Virus record (IMG/VR): IMGVR_UViG_3300022853_001307
Location: 1-46,215 of that record
Length of the DNA: 46,215 bases
Strand: one strand, 5' to 3'
Origin: a virus
The position numbers and the translations under genes were made by a program. Shown in pieces: positions 1 through 8,261 of this stretch (positions are counted from its first letter, which is position 1; the number at the start of each line of letters is the position of its first letter). The notes below the pieces were generated by a model, which saw nothing but the letters and a program-made list of their open reading frames with translations, was not told where the DNA came from and searched no databases.

Positions 1-1147
1 GATTCTTTAACACGTCCGTTAATGCTCGTTGTTTTCGAGTTGCACGTGGTTCCATGTATGCCAGTGCTTCATCTATTATGGTGTGCAACAGTTCTCGAGG
101 CAACGACAACGGACTTAGTATTTCGTCGTTGGAGAATGTGAACATCACTTTGGTTAGTATTTCAGCATCTAATTCCTGACTCAGATCAAACATATTTTTA
201 AGCTCTAACAGTCCTGGCAAGGTGAGTGTGTAATCCAATCTCATTTCCCTGGCGGTCTTGGCCACGGCCAGACCTTCTTTAAAATTATTCATCCAATCTG
301 CATAGTTCAATCCGTCTCTGATGTATTCTCCCACTTCTGCTGTGCCATCCAAAGAAGCACACACCTGCCAGTCTTGAAACTGTGGCAGAAGATCAAACAG
401 TTTGATGCCTTTGAACGACGTCCTGCTTAGATTGGTATTGTATCGCACACACACATCTTTAGCGAATCCTAGTTCTATTATTCTCTGCATGGCCTGCCAG
501 TGTATATCCCACATCAGGGGTTCTCCCCCGCACCAATATATCTCTTTTATGGTCTTAGATTCTATGGCACTTAAGAACTCTTCCACAACCTGTGTGTCTT
601 GGAACTGTTTGATCTGCTCTCTCAGCGGTGATGCCATCCACGGCTGATTGTCCTTGTTCCAGGTGCCCTGCTTTCGTGATTCTGCTTCCCAACTGCTGGA
701 CAACATATCTCCGCACATCCTACATTTAAAATTACATAGATTGTTAAAACGATAATCAAAACTTATTGTGGGCATTGTGGTGGCGCCCGTGTCATCTGTG
801 CTGTCGTACGCTTCGTCGATCTTATCAGCAAACAGTTGATTCCAGTAGGATCTGTAAACATCAGTGTTCAATAATTTGTGTGTGCATACTTCACATTCAG
901 ACAATTCTTCTCCGGCCATCATACGCAGTCGTACAGATCGCATATGTTCTGAATTCCAGTGCTCTTTGAGTGTGAGAGGGTTGTATTTGTTTGCATCATT
1001 GCCTGCGTCTATGTACTGGCGGAAACTCTGTGCTGGTTCCCTGGATGCACAACACAGTCGTCTTTCTGTCTGTGGTGACAGGTAGGTGTGTGTCCATGGT
1101 GCCATACAGAACGTCTCGTTGCCCTCACTTGGCTTAATCTTTTTCAT
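1..1147 (-). CDS. N-terminal-twitch radical SAM protein (3' end outside window)
   Basis: Likely iron-sulfur enzyme that cleaves S-adenosylmethionine to start radical chemistry; the substrate is unknown. The 382 visible residues carry C138-x3-C142-x2-C145 (CNFKCRMC), the radical SAM 4Fe-4S motif, followed by a GGEP motif. Before the core lie C14 (FCMAPW), C32-C33 and C85-x2-C88, matching the twitch/SPASM-like half-domain that comes first in the N_twitch rSAM family. The start is ATG at 1147: a stop in the same frame lies just upstream, and the ATG sits inside the last codons of the preceding gene (14-base overlap), which suggests translational coupling. It has no clear Shine-Dalgarno of its own. 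It is closest in style to the next gene (both have CM-x-PW and a CC pair). It runs off the left edge, so the C-terminus is not visible. The family call is firm; the function is not known. Confidence 0.85.
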   Translation of the reverse strand, partial: MKKIKPSEGNETFCMAPWTHTYLSPQTERRLCCASREPAQSFRQYIDAGNDANKYNPLTLKEHWNSEHMRSVRLRMMAGEELSECEVCTHKLLNTDVYRSYWNQLFADKIDEAYDSTDDTGATTMPTISFDYRFNNLCNFKCRMCGDMLSSSWEAESRKQGTWNKDNQPWMASPLREQIKQFQDTQVVEEFLSAIESKTIKEIYWCGGEPLMWDIHWQAMQRIIELGFAKDVCVRYNTNLSRTSFKGIKLFDLLPQFQDWQVCASLDGTAEVGEYIRDGLNYADWMNNFKEGLAVAKTAREMRLDYTLTLPGLLELKNMFDLSQELDAEILTKVMFTFSNDEILSPLSLPRELLHTIIDEALAYMEPRATRKQRALTDVLKN

Positions 1148-2417
1148 ACAATTCTGCTAATTCTGGAAATACAGTTAATATGTTTTCATCTCTGATAGCA
1201 TCTATACGCTTCATGCTGTCTTTGAACTGCTGTAGGTCCTTGGAGTTGTCTCTCCTCATCATGTAATCTAGTCCTGATTCAAATCCCTTGGTTGCACGAG
1301 TTAGATTATCCTGTGGACGTAACCATTCTAGATGTTTTTCGTATTTTTCTTTTATTCGTTGTTTAAATGCGTCGGGCAATAGATCTATCCTCTGTGCATA
1401 CGGAAATTGTAATAGATTAAAATTAAAATCCTGGGGTTTTAACAGTCCTTGATCTACCCAATTGCGATGGAAGTCTGGAATGTGCAGAGCATTGATAAGT
1501 CCCACTGTGCTGGATATGTAGAAGTCCACTTTAGGACAGACTTCCAGCATACGTCGTCTGTTTGCTACCACATCCGACCACACAGTGCCTTTACGCATGA
1601 ACTCTCCTCTAGTTCCTTCAGCATCCAGACTGGCTCCTATGGACACAGAATCAAATTTGTTCCATAGTTCCAACACATCCATATCTTTGAATTTTAACTT
1701 TGTAAAGTTTGTGTTGTAGATCAATCTCACGTGATACATTTTACGTCTATCTAGTTCTTTTAGAATCCTATAATGCTCTTCCATGATAAGTGGTTCTCCA
1801 CCTGCAAAATAAAACTGCTCCACGTGATCAAACTGTTCCAACATCTGCTCCCATATATCATCAGAGCTTCTGCCTACTCGCATGATCTTTGCATGTTCAG
1901 GTGGTTTGCCTGTTAGTTTTTTATGATCTTCATACCAATTAGACGAGAACCATGTGCCACAACTCCTACAAGCAAGATTGCATAGGTTACTGAATCTTAT
2001 ATCCCAATACTTGATAACAAATTCCGCACTACCATCTGCTTGTGTGTTTTCTGTCATGCCGATGTTGTGTCCAAAATGTTTGTTTGAACTCAAACGCAAT
2101 GAGAAGAATCCTGACTTCTCTTGATCGTAACATTTAGTACACTGCTTACTTGGTTTGTTTGCCAACATGTTTGTTCGCATCTGTCGCATATCTGGCCCAT
2201 TAAACACAGTTTCCATAGAGTCTTTGTTTAAATCCCCTACAGGGTATCGGTCCAGGGCAAAACAGCAAGGATATGCACGACCGTCTGGAAAGGCATGCAG
2301 ATGTAGCCATGGCATCATACAGAAAGTATCTGACTCCAGCAGGAGTTCCTTCTCAGTAGGAGTCATGTCTTTTATCTTTAATTTTTCAGGCTCTTTAGCC
2401 CCGTATTCATAAGCCAT
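1134..2417 (-). CDS. N-terminal-twitch radical SAM protein
   Basis: This 427-residue radical SAM enzyme has C146-x3-C150-x2-C153 (CNLACRSC) binding the catalytic cluster, and a later GGEP motif that normally contacts SAM. The N-terminal half shows C33-x12-G46-x4-C51, the opening pattern of a SPASM domain, then C52 and C93-x2-C96. The auxiliary-cluster region therefore precedes the radical SAM core, as in the N_twitch family, whereas SPASM is usually C-terminal. The start ATG at 2417 is preceded by AGGAG at 9 bases and overlaps the end of the upstream gene by 11 bases. The product and substrate are unknown; related enzymes modify peptides, sugars or cofactors. It is one of four tandem paralogues, most similar to the gene on its left. 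Confidence 0.88.
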   Translation of the reverse strand: MAYEYGAKEPEKLKIKDMTPTEKELLLESDTFCMMPWLHLHAFPDGRAYPCCFALDRYPVGDLNKDSMETVFNGPDMRQMRTNMLANKPSKQCTKCYDQEKSGFFSLRLSSNKHFGHNIGMTENTQADGSAEFVIKYWDIRFSNLCNLACRSCGTWFSSNWYEDHKKLTGKPPEHAKIMRVGRSSDDIWEQMLEQFDHVEQFYFAGGEPLIMEEHYRILKELDRRKMYHVRLIYNTNFTKLKFKDMDVLELWNKFDSVSIGASLDAEGTRGEFMRKGTVWSDVVANRRRMLEVCPKVDFYISSTVGLINALHIPDFHRNWVDQGLLKPQDFNFNLLQFPYAQRIDLLPDAFKQRIKEKYEKHLEWLRPQDNLTRATKGFESGLDYMMRRDNSKDLQQFKDSMKRIDAIRDENILTVFPELAELYEKD

Positions 2418-3753
2418 TGTACCATGCTCCTATCTTTGGGAAAGTCTTGGCAAAATCCTTGCCTCGTCTCTCGTCGTATTGTTTATAGAAATTTTTAAAG
2501 TCTGACCTCAGTTTTGGTAAATCAAATGCTTCAGAATGCGGTGTTTTTACTGTGTCTAGATAGTCTATTAATCGTTGGGTGTGTGCCACTTCCATGGGTT
2601 CTAAATTCCCTATCTGTCGAGTTAACCATGCATCTAGATTGTTTTTAAACTCTGTTCTCAAGTGGTCTGGCAGTACCAGCGGTGATTGGAATGATGGGAA
2701 CCTTAAAATGTTTAGGGTGAAATTAACATCCACTCCGTAGACTCGCTTGGCATCAATCTTGTTTTGTACGATCTTGTCCAGGAACTCTGGCAATGATTCC
2801 AGGCACAGTGCATTCACCGTACACATGTTGTGCATACCTGCAGGTCGTAATTGATTGATCACATTGGCAAAATTCATGTACCATTCAGAGAAATTCATTC
2901 CGTCTCTGATGTAATCCGATTGAGCAAATGTGGCTTCGTTGGAAGTGTATATGTGTAGGTTGGGCACATTTTTACATTTCTCGATAAACTTGAGAAACAG
3001 ATCCCCTTTGGGTACAAGGTTAGAATTTATAGCAAATCTCATCTTAGGATTTACTCGGTGTTTCTCAGTTTCAAACCAATCTAGCAGTCTCCATAGGTGT
3101 GGGCTCATCATGGGCTCTCCGCCTGTGATTCTCAATTCTTCCAGTGTGCGATGTAGATCAGATTCCCACCATTTGAAAAATGCTTCCACATAGGGATTGG
3201 TCTCGTCCAACTTGTATGGCTGTGCAGATTCGTGTGAGTGTGTGAAATGATTTCTACCATCTGATACCAATTCAGTGTACGATCCTTTTTGTTTGATGTC
3301 TTTGGCCCAGGTGGTTGAGAATGCTGGATTACAATATGAACAAGCAAAGTTACAGGTCCTGTCAAAGGCAATCTCCAAAGTCTTAAGGTCAACGTCCTCT
3401 GTTATGGGCGTTTGGCTTGCTACCTCGAGGTCCACATCTGAATAAATTTTACTTTTATAAACTCTGTCACTCACAGCATCTTTGCCCATGTCCTCGATCT
3501 TCCAACAGTATTCACACCCCGCGGGTCTTTCTCCTGCAATCATTTTAGCACGATCCTGTTTTTTCTGAGGAGTGTTGTGCAGTTCTTTTGGGTTCTGCGT
3601 TACTTTAGCAAGATCAACTCGGTGTGCTGGAGGATGGTGACAGCTTGTGGTCATGCCTGATCCCAGCCATATTGTGGCATTGTACCATTTGGCTCCACAA
3701 AACGATGGAGAAATAGAATCTAGTATCTGTTTTTTATAGTCTATGTCTTTCAT
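2407..3753 (-). CDS. N-terminal-twitch radical SAM protein
   Basis: This 448-residue protein has radical SAM cysteines C134-x3-C138-x2-C141 (CNFACSYC) and a GGEP motif. Its N-terminal cysteines are C19 (FCGAKW), C38 (SCHHPP) and C80-x2-C83 inside AGERPAGCEYCWK. This layout is shared with the next gene to the right (3750-5123) but not with the two on the left, so the two right-hand genes form one subfamily. The ATG overlaps the upstream stop as ATGA, with AGGA about 8 bases before it. The expected reaction is reductive SAM cleavage; the auxiliary cysteines could hold a second iron-sulfur cluster. The substrate is unknown. No membrane segment or signal peptide is visible, so it should act in the host cytoplasm. 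Confidence 0.88.
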   Translation of the reverse strand: MKDIDYKKQILDSISPSFCGAKWYNATIWLGSGMTTSCHHPPAHRVDLAKVTQNPKELHNTPQKKQDRAKMIAGERPAGCEYCWKIEDMGKDAVSDRVYKSKIYSDVDLEVASQTPITEDVDLKTLEIAFDRTCNFACSYCNPAFSTTWAKDIKQKGSYTELVSDGRNHFTHSHESAQPYKLDETNPYVEAFFKWWESDLHRTLEELRITGGEPMMSPHLWRLLDWFETEKHRVNPKMRFAINSNLVPKGDLFLKFIEKCKNVPNLHIYTSNEATFAQSDYIRDGMNFSEWYMNFANVINQLRPAGMHNMCTVNALCLESLPEFLDKIVQNKIDAKRVYGVDVNFTLNILRFPSFQSPLVLPDHLRTEFKNNLDAWLTRQIGNLEPMEVAHTQRLIDYLDTVKTPHSEAFDLPKLRSDFKNFYKQYDERRGKDFAKTFPKIGAWYNGL

Positions 3754-5123
3754 TGTGTGTTCCTACACTCCTCCCAGAATTCTCTCATCTCCGGAAATGT
3801 TTTTAACAAACTAGTGCCACGTCTACGATCGTGTTCCGTAAAAAATGTGTAAAAATTCTTTTTTTGTTCTGTAGTGTTTGCGTAATTTTTTTGCCAGTAC
3901 GCTAAATTGCGTTGCATTTTTTGAATCTCAAAGTCTTTGAACAGTGTATAATCCGTTTGATCTTCTCCTGAATTTGCCTGCATCCACTCTATGTTCTCTT
4001 GATGTATCAGCTGGTACGACTCGGGTAGCAGTGTGATCTGTTGCCAAGCAGGCTGACGCAGTAGGGGGATATCGAACCATACTCGCTGATAGGTGGTGGA
4101 ATGTTTTCTCCTCAACTGCTGTATGTCCTCCAACAGTGCCCTCAACGAAGTGACAGATAGATTGTTGTAGGTTATTATGAAAGTGACGGAATTACGCACA
4201 GGGATCATGGTTAAAAAATCATCCACATTGGCCATCATTTTTTTATAATCTAACCCGTGTCGCATGTACTCTGCCTGTCGGCCCCATCCGTCCACTGAAA
4301 CAAACTGCATGAAATGTTCCACTTTCTTTTCGTGACATATACGACTCACAGCATTGAAGTATTTGGATTTCAGTTTGGGGTCTGGTGGGCACATGTTAGA
4401 TGTCACATTCAGGTGTAGATCTGGTTTGGGGTGATCTATGACATAATCAAACACTCGATACGTGTTCCGGTCCATCATGGGTTCTCCACCGGTCATACGG
4501 AAATGTTTCAATCCTTTGTACAGCTCCGGCCACCAACGCCAGAATGCATCCACATAAGCATTGGGATCTTTGTTGGGTATGGGTTTTCGACGACCCGCAA
4601 AGTGCTCAGGTGCATTATGCTGTGGAGAGGTGGGATATGCTCCGTATCGGTCGATCTCTTTGCCCCACGTGGTGGAAAACTGTGGGGAACAGTAGGAACA
4701 AGCAAAGTTACAAGCATTGTTGAAATTCACTTCCACATAACGAGGAGTGTGTGTGGCATCAAAGGGATCTAATTTTATCTTCTCTAGATCTTCCATGGCC
4801 CAGGGCTCACCAGAACGATAGTGACGATCTGACATCTCACCTGTGTCTTCCATTTTCCAACAGTAGGAACACCCTGCAGGTCGTTCGCCCGCAATCATCA
4901 GTTTTCTTTGTTTTAGTTTTTCCGCTGTGTTATGCAGTGCGGCTGGATTGGCGGCCAGCGAGTCAGCATCTATCTCGTGGAGAGGTGGATGATAACAAGA
5001 ATTTGTAAGTCCTGTGGGCAGATGCAGTGATACCTGATTCCATTTGGCCAGACACATGGTGGGAGATATTTTCTCTAACTCCTGTTTGGCTCGTTCTGCG
5101 TCTGCTTTGTAGTTACTACTCAC
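3750..5123 (-). CDS. N-terminal-twitch radical SAM protein (GTG start)
   Basis: This radical SAM enzyme has 457 residues when started at GTG 5123. An ATG at 5201 is also in frame but would overlap the upstream gene by 86 bases. The GTG has AGGAG (5133-5137) 9 bases upstream and overlaps the upstream stop by only 8 bases, like the other junctions here. From the GTG, cysteines are C24 (MCLAKW), C43 (SCYHPP), C85-x2-C88 (AGCSYCWK) and the catalytic C138-x3-C142-x2-C145 (CNFACSYC), followed by GGEP. It is a close paralogue of the gene to its left: shared blocks are AGERPAGC-x-YCWK, CNFACSYC and FSTTW. It is the first radical SAM gene of the cassette, directly after a glycosyltransferase. The substrate is unknown. 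Confidence 0.87.
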   Translation of the reverse strand: MSSNYKADAERAKQELEKISPTMCLAKWNQVSLHLPTGLTNSCYHPPLHEIDADSLAANPAALHNTAEKLKQRKLMIAGERPAGCSYCWKMEDTGEMSDRHYRSGEPWAMEDLEKIKLDPFDATHTPRYVEVNFNNACNFACSYCSPQFSTTWGKEIDRYGAYPTSPQHNAPEHFAGRRKPIPNKDPNAYVDAFWRWWPELYKGLKHFRMTGGEPMMDRNTYRVFDYVIDHPKPDLHLNVTSNMCPPDPKLKSKYFNAVSRICHEKKVEHFMQFVSVDGWGRQAEYMRHGLDYKKMMANVDDFLTMIPVRNSVTFIITYNNLSVTSLRALLEDIQQLRRKHSTTYQRVWFDIPLLRQPAWQQITLLPESYQLIHQENIEWMQANSGEDQTDYTLFKDFEIQKMQRNLAYWQKNYANTTEQKKNFYTFFTEHDRRRGTSLLKTFPEMREFWEECRNTQ

Positions 5124-6012
5124 GGTCTTGTACTCCTGTGTTCTTGTAGGATGGTTGGCAGAACTTGAAGAAACAACTGGCATCGGCATCGTAATCTGCA
5201 AGGGGTAATCCCAATCGTTGTCGCAGTGAGTTGCCGTACATTTTGATCAGTTCCTCGGTGTCTTTCTCTATAAAAAAGCTCATGCAATAATCTAAATCTC
5301 TAGTGCGTTCAATGTTGAATCCTGTGTTGTTGGCATCGCCGAGAGTGACATTGTAACAGCCCATCCTTGCACCCAACATGGCATACTTGCCGTTTTCCAC
5401 ATCTGCTCCCACACTCTGCCATGTGGCAAGTGTCTGTAAATTTTGTCGGTGTATCCGACTCATGAAATCTGCTGGCTGTATGCGTTCTCCCTGATCCAGA
5501 CTCATTTTGACACCTTCCCTGAATCCTGCCAGGAATGCCTGTTCTGGAGATGCATGGATCACGGTCTCTGAGTAGACATTGTGTAGGTTCTCGTGTGGCA
5601 CCGTCCAACAGAAATCTATCTTGGCCCGCTCGTCCACTGCGTTCTCATGGGTTCGCATTGTGAGGCAGGTTTCTCTGGGCCATCCTACCACGCCGCCGTT
5701 GCCATATATCAATCCGTTGATGGAATTCCTGGCTCTCCAACGATGCACTGCTTTCCTGTCAGTTTTAGACCAGTCCATTGTCTGTAGTAAAAACTTGGGA
5801 TCAATCACGTTGTCACCGTCCACGGATATAAAGAATTCTGTTTCCGCAATCTCTGCCGCGGCTTTGTGTGCTGAATCAAATCCCACCACACCGTCCACTC
5901 GTTTGGCCCATGGCACGATGTTTAATAGATCAGCATAATTGTATTCCTTGTTGGGTTCACGGAATGATATGAACACGAAATCTAGATCTGATATCCTTAC
6001 TTTTTCTGCCAT
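5116..6012 (-). CDS. GT-A-like glycosyltransferase
   Basis: Predicted nucleotide-sugar glycosyltransferase of 298 residues. The N-terminal part has alternating hydrophobic strands (DFVFISFREPN), then TEFFISVDGDN at about residues 58-68, where DGD fits the metal- and nucleotide-binding DxD of GT-A folds. The downstream aromatic, Gly-rich segment (INGLIYGNGGVVGW) resembles an acceptor-site region. The start was set at ATG 6012, with AGGA 8 bases before it, rather than an in-frame ATG at 6054 that would overlap the preceding gene further. It ends inside the GTG start of the first radical SAM gene, so sugar-transfer and radical SAM genes are translationally linked. Donor and acceptor are not predictable from the sequence. 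Confidence 0.7.
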   Translation of the reverse strand: MAEKVRISDLDFVFISFREPNKEYNYADLLNIVPWAKRVDGVVGFDSAHKAAAEIAETEFFISVDGDNVIDPKFLLQTMDWSKTDRKAVHRWRARNSINGLIYGNGGVVGWPRETCLTMRTHENAVDERAKIDFCWTVPHENLHNVYSETVIHASPEQAFLAGFREGVKMSLDQGERIQPADFMSRIHRQNLQTLATWQSVGADVENGKYAMLGARMGCYNVTLGDANNTGFNIERTRDLDYCMSFFIEKDTEELIKMYGNSLRQRLGLPLADYDADASCFFKFCQPSYKNTGVQDRE

Positions 6013-6341
6013 GAATACATCCTTTCTCCTTTGTCTATAAACGTTTCTGGCCAATATGGATTGCTTTGTAACAATTTATACCCTTTTTCGTCTGTGGGCA
6101 ATAATTCGTCTTCCAATGTTTTTAATTTTACAACAGGTCTAGGCAATATCTTTAAACCATTCCATATATAATTCTCTAAACCGCCGTCACGTAATTTAGC
6201 ATAAGTTTCTGAATTTATTTCTATTACTTTTTCTAATTCTTTGTGTCCTATATGGGTTATTTTTTCCCTTTCCACTTTCATAAAATATTTTAGTCTAGGT
6301 CTAGAGTTGAATTGTGAAAGGGCTTTAAAAAATTCGGTCAT
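5997..6341 (-). CDS. Small hypothetical protein between glycosyltransferases
   Basis: I do not recognise this 114-residue protein. It is a real gene by context: GGAGG lies 7 bases before ATG 6341, it overlaps its neighbours by 17 and 16 bases, and it is collinear with them. It is charged and soluble, without cysteines, signal peptide or membrane span. The C-terminal third contains a Trp/Tyr/Pro-rich segment (SNPYWPETFIDKGERMYSW). Being small and placed inside a glycosyltransferase and radical SAM operon, it could be an accessory subunit or a modification substrate; this is inference from position only. Confidence 0.6.
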   Translation of the reverse strand: MTEFFKALSQFNSRPRLKYFMKVEREKITHIGHKELEKVIEINSETYAKLRDGGLENYIWNGLKILPRPVVKLKTLEDELLPTDEKGYKLLQSNPYWPETFIDKGERMYSWQKK

Positions 6342-7134
6342 TTAAATCCTCCCTGATAGACTTTTCATAGTAGTGCCATAATCTGTTAGGTCTGTAACCG
6401 CCAATATAGTAGTCATCACCAATTTGATAAGGACTCACGTAATTATAGAGAGTTTTATCCTGATGTATATTTTTTTGTATGCCAATCTTGCCGTGTATAA
6501 AATTAAACCATTCGTATCTTACAGAATACTGTTGTGTTGGATCCTGTATCTTGCTGGCCAATCCGTACACCACATCGGTTGTGGGATTGTCGTCATGACA
6601 GTTGAGTAATATATTTTGTTTTACAAACTCCCAATGTTTGATTATTAGCTCGCATAATGTGTAGAACTCAAATGCTCGTTGACTGCGTCTAAAATAGTGT
6701 AATCCGTTGTACACATCAGGCAGTAGATTCTGTCTGTTAATGTTCCTGTATGGAGAATACTCAACAATGTTGTCTTGATAGTCTCTGCAATGATGTGAAA
6801 AGATCAAATCGTGTTGTTGTAGATGATTCCACCACCAATCTATATTTTCAGGAACGATAACATCTGCTTCCAATTTAATTGTGTGCGTGAATGGTGATAG
6901 ATTAAAAACTTTATATTCGTTGTTCAATTTCCACTCAATATCGTTGCTGTCATCGGTCTCCATCACAATCACGTGATCAAATACATCTGCCAGTACCGGT
7001 GTTTGCTTGTCTGTTATTACTGCCACTTGATTTATACTGCATTTACTTTTGATGTTCTTACATAGTTCAATACTCAGTTGCATATAATCCACTGTGGAGT
7101 TGTTCTGTGCTATCCATAGAAATCCTCTAGTCAT
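6325..7134 (-). CDS. GT-A-like glycosyltransferase (possible GT8-like)
   Basis: Predicted glycosyltransferase of 269 residues. It opens with a short strand (TRGFLWIAQN), has a second strand with a cluster of acidic residues (VIVMETDD), and reaches LEADVIV at about residues 88-94, where EAD is a plausible variant of the DxD metal motif. The rest is rich in Trp, Tyr and His, as often seen in acceptor sites. The start is ATG 7134, with AAGGAG at 7142-7147 seven bases upstream; an in-frame ATG at 7164 was rejected because it has a longer overlap and no such site. It overlaps its upstream neighbour by 8 bases. It is similar in layout, but not closely in sequence, to the next gene. The sugar and acceptor are unknown. 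Confidence 0.6.
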   Translation of the reverse strand: MTRGFLWIAQNNSTVDYMQLSIELCKNIKSKCSINQVAVITDKQTPVLADVFDHVIVMETDDSNDIEWKLNNEYKVFNLSPFTHTIKLEADVIVPENIDWWWNHLQQHDLIFSHHCRDYQDNIVEYSPYRNINRQNLLPDVYNGLHYFRRSQRAFEFYTLCELIIKHWEFVKQNILLNCHDDNPTTDVVYGLASKIQDPTQQYSVRYEWFNFIHGKIGIQKNIHQDKTLYNYVSPYQIGDDYYIGGYRPNRLWHYYEKSIREDLNDRIF

Positions 7135-7870
7135 TCCAATACTCCTTGTCAAAAACGTGTACATCTTGATTCTCTATAGTTGCTTGATATGTTTTCCAAT
7201 TATAAGTTAATGCATTATCAGTTATATCTAATATGTTAGCATCAGCACCCATCATAAACATAGGCTCTGGCAGACAATATTCTGTTGAGTTGAAACCGTA
7301 CATCTGATGTAGTGCTATAGCAAATGCATAATCATTCCTGTAATTTTTGTGTTTGATTCTGTACAAATTTCTATAGTGATGATAATAGTTTCTCACGTGT
7401 TTTATCATGTCAAACACCGATGACACCCGGTTGTTTTTTTTAAATATAACCACTGTGGCCCACACTAACGGAATCAAACTATCGCGAGGATCCCAAAGAT
7501 TACGTTGGTGAGTGATGTCGTACACTCGATCGTGTACTAGAATATCATCCACCGCGTTGCTCAGTTCTAACAACCGATCTGACATAACAAAATAATCACA
7601 ATCCATCAGTATGGTTGTGTCGTAGGGACTGTGCTCATAAACATTGGCTCTCTCATAGTTGTACCATGGTACCATCTTATCCTGGTAGCGTCTTTGATTG
7701 CCTGTGGTGGGCGAAACCTTTATGTTATTGACTCCGTCAAAACCTCCATCTCCCACCACAGTTATAGGCAGTCCCAAATGAGTATTAATGTGATGTATGC
7801 ATCTTTTGGTGATAGTGGAATATCGGTGTTGATCTGTATTGAAACTGTAGAGCAGAACCCCTGTGGTCAT
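7127..7870 (-). CDS. GT-A-like glycosyltransferase
   Basis: This 247-residue protein starts with a hydrophobic strand and HRYSTITKRCI, contains TVVGDGGFDG, and then TTILMDCDYFVMS at about residues 85-97. DCD at 90-92 is a good DxD motif at the end of a strand, typical of GT-A nucleotide-sugar transferases. A later aromatic region (NYRNDYAFAIALHQMYG) resembles the acceptor-side helix of glycosyltransferases of this type. The ATG overlaps the stop of the upstream gene as ATGA. It is the first of three glycosyltransferases in the cassette that follows the tail-fibre genes. The substrate is unknown; phage proteins of this kind may glycosylate DNA, virion proteins or host envelope. Confidence 0.65.
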   Translation of the reverse strand: MTTGVLLYSFNTDQHRYSTITKRCIHHINTHLGLPITVVGDGGFDGVNNIKVSPTTGNQRRYQDKMVPWYNYERANVYEHSPYDTTILMDCDYFVMSDRLLELSNAVDDILVHDRVYDITHQRNLWDPRDSLIPLVWATVVIFKKNNRVSSVFDMIKHVRNYYHHYRNLYRIKHKNYRNDYAFAIALHQMYGFNSTEYCLPEPMFMMGADANILDITDNALTYNWKTYQATIENQDVHVFDKEYWND

Positions 7871-8190
7871 TTTTTTGCTCGTGTTTTAAATTGTGAATAG
7901 ATCTGGTGATATCGATTAACAGTTTCTTGATTGCGTTCAATTAGTTTTTCTAAAAATTCTGCAGGATGTGTGATCGCACAAGGATTGTTGTTTGTGTCCA
8001 TCACGTAGACAGTGCCGTTGACTCGTTGGCTCAGCACAGCGACCAGATTAATGGTTTCGGCATTGGCTCGAAATAGGTGATGATTATAGACTAGTATCTG
8101 TCGGCTCTTTATTTTTTCCAGAGCATTTTGCTTGTCAACCGCGATCGAGTGAGCTAGATCAGATTTTTCTTTGAGTGTGTTGATATCCAT
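7867..8190 (-). CDS. Conserved-looking small protein at head of glycan/radical SAM cassette
   Basis: This 107-residue protein starts from ATG 8190; a GTG at 8205 in the same frame is an alternative, and neither has a strong Shine-Dalgarno. It is helical and charged: an N-terminal Lys/Glu-rich helix, a middle strand region (VNGTVYVMDTNNNPCAIT), then a C-terminal helix rich in Arg, Gln and Lys. There is no recognisable catalytic motif or membrane span. It is the first gene after the fibre cluster and overlaps the first glycosyltransferase by 4 bases. It looks like a general phage accessory protein, but I cannot assign a function. The 71 bases before it hold an AT-rich motif described separately. 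Confidence 0.6.
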   Translation of the reverse strand: MDINTLKEKSDLAHSIAVDKQNALEKIKSRQILVYNHHLFRANAETINLVAVLSQRVNGTVYVMDTNNNPCAITHPAEFLEKLIERNQETVNRYHQIYSQFKTRAKK

Positions 8191-8204
8191 AAAGATATTG
8201 TACA

Positions 8205-8220
8205 CTTAATTATCTGTAAA
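8205..8220 (-). promoter_or_regulatory. AT-rich ACAG-AATTAA motif upstream of 7867-8190
   Basis: The minus strand reads TTTACAGATAATTAAG here, 14 bases before ATG 8190. Similar strings (ACAG followed by TAATTAA) lie just before the gp55 gene and the histone-like gene. The match is by eye and the role is unknown. It is too close to the start codon for a promoter core, so a leader or operator element is more likely, if it is anything. Confidence 0.25.
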
Positions 8221-8261
8221 ATCAACGATGAAAATATTTTACCAAAACTATAATGGTTGGA

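Noticed and set aside
8191-8261. Possible terminator in the gap between the fibre cluster and the glycan cassette
   Set aside because: No stable stem followed by a T run was visible on the minus strand; only weak AT-rich symmetry.
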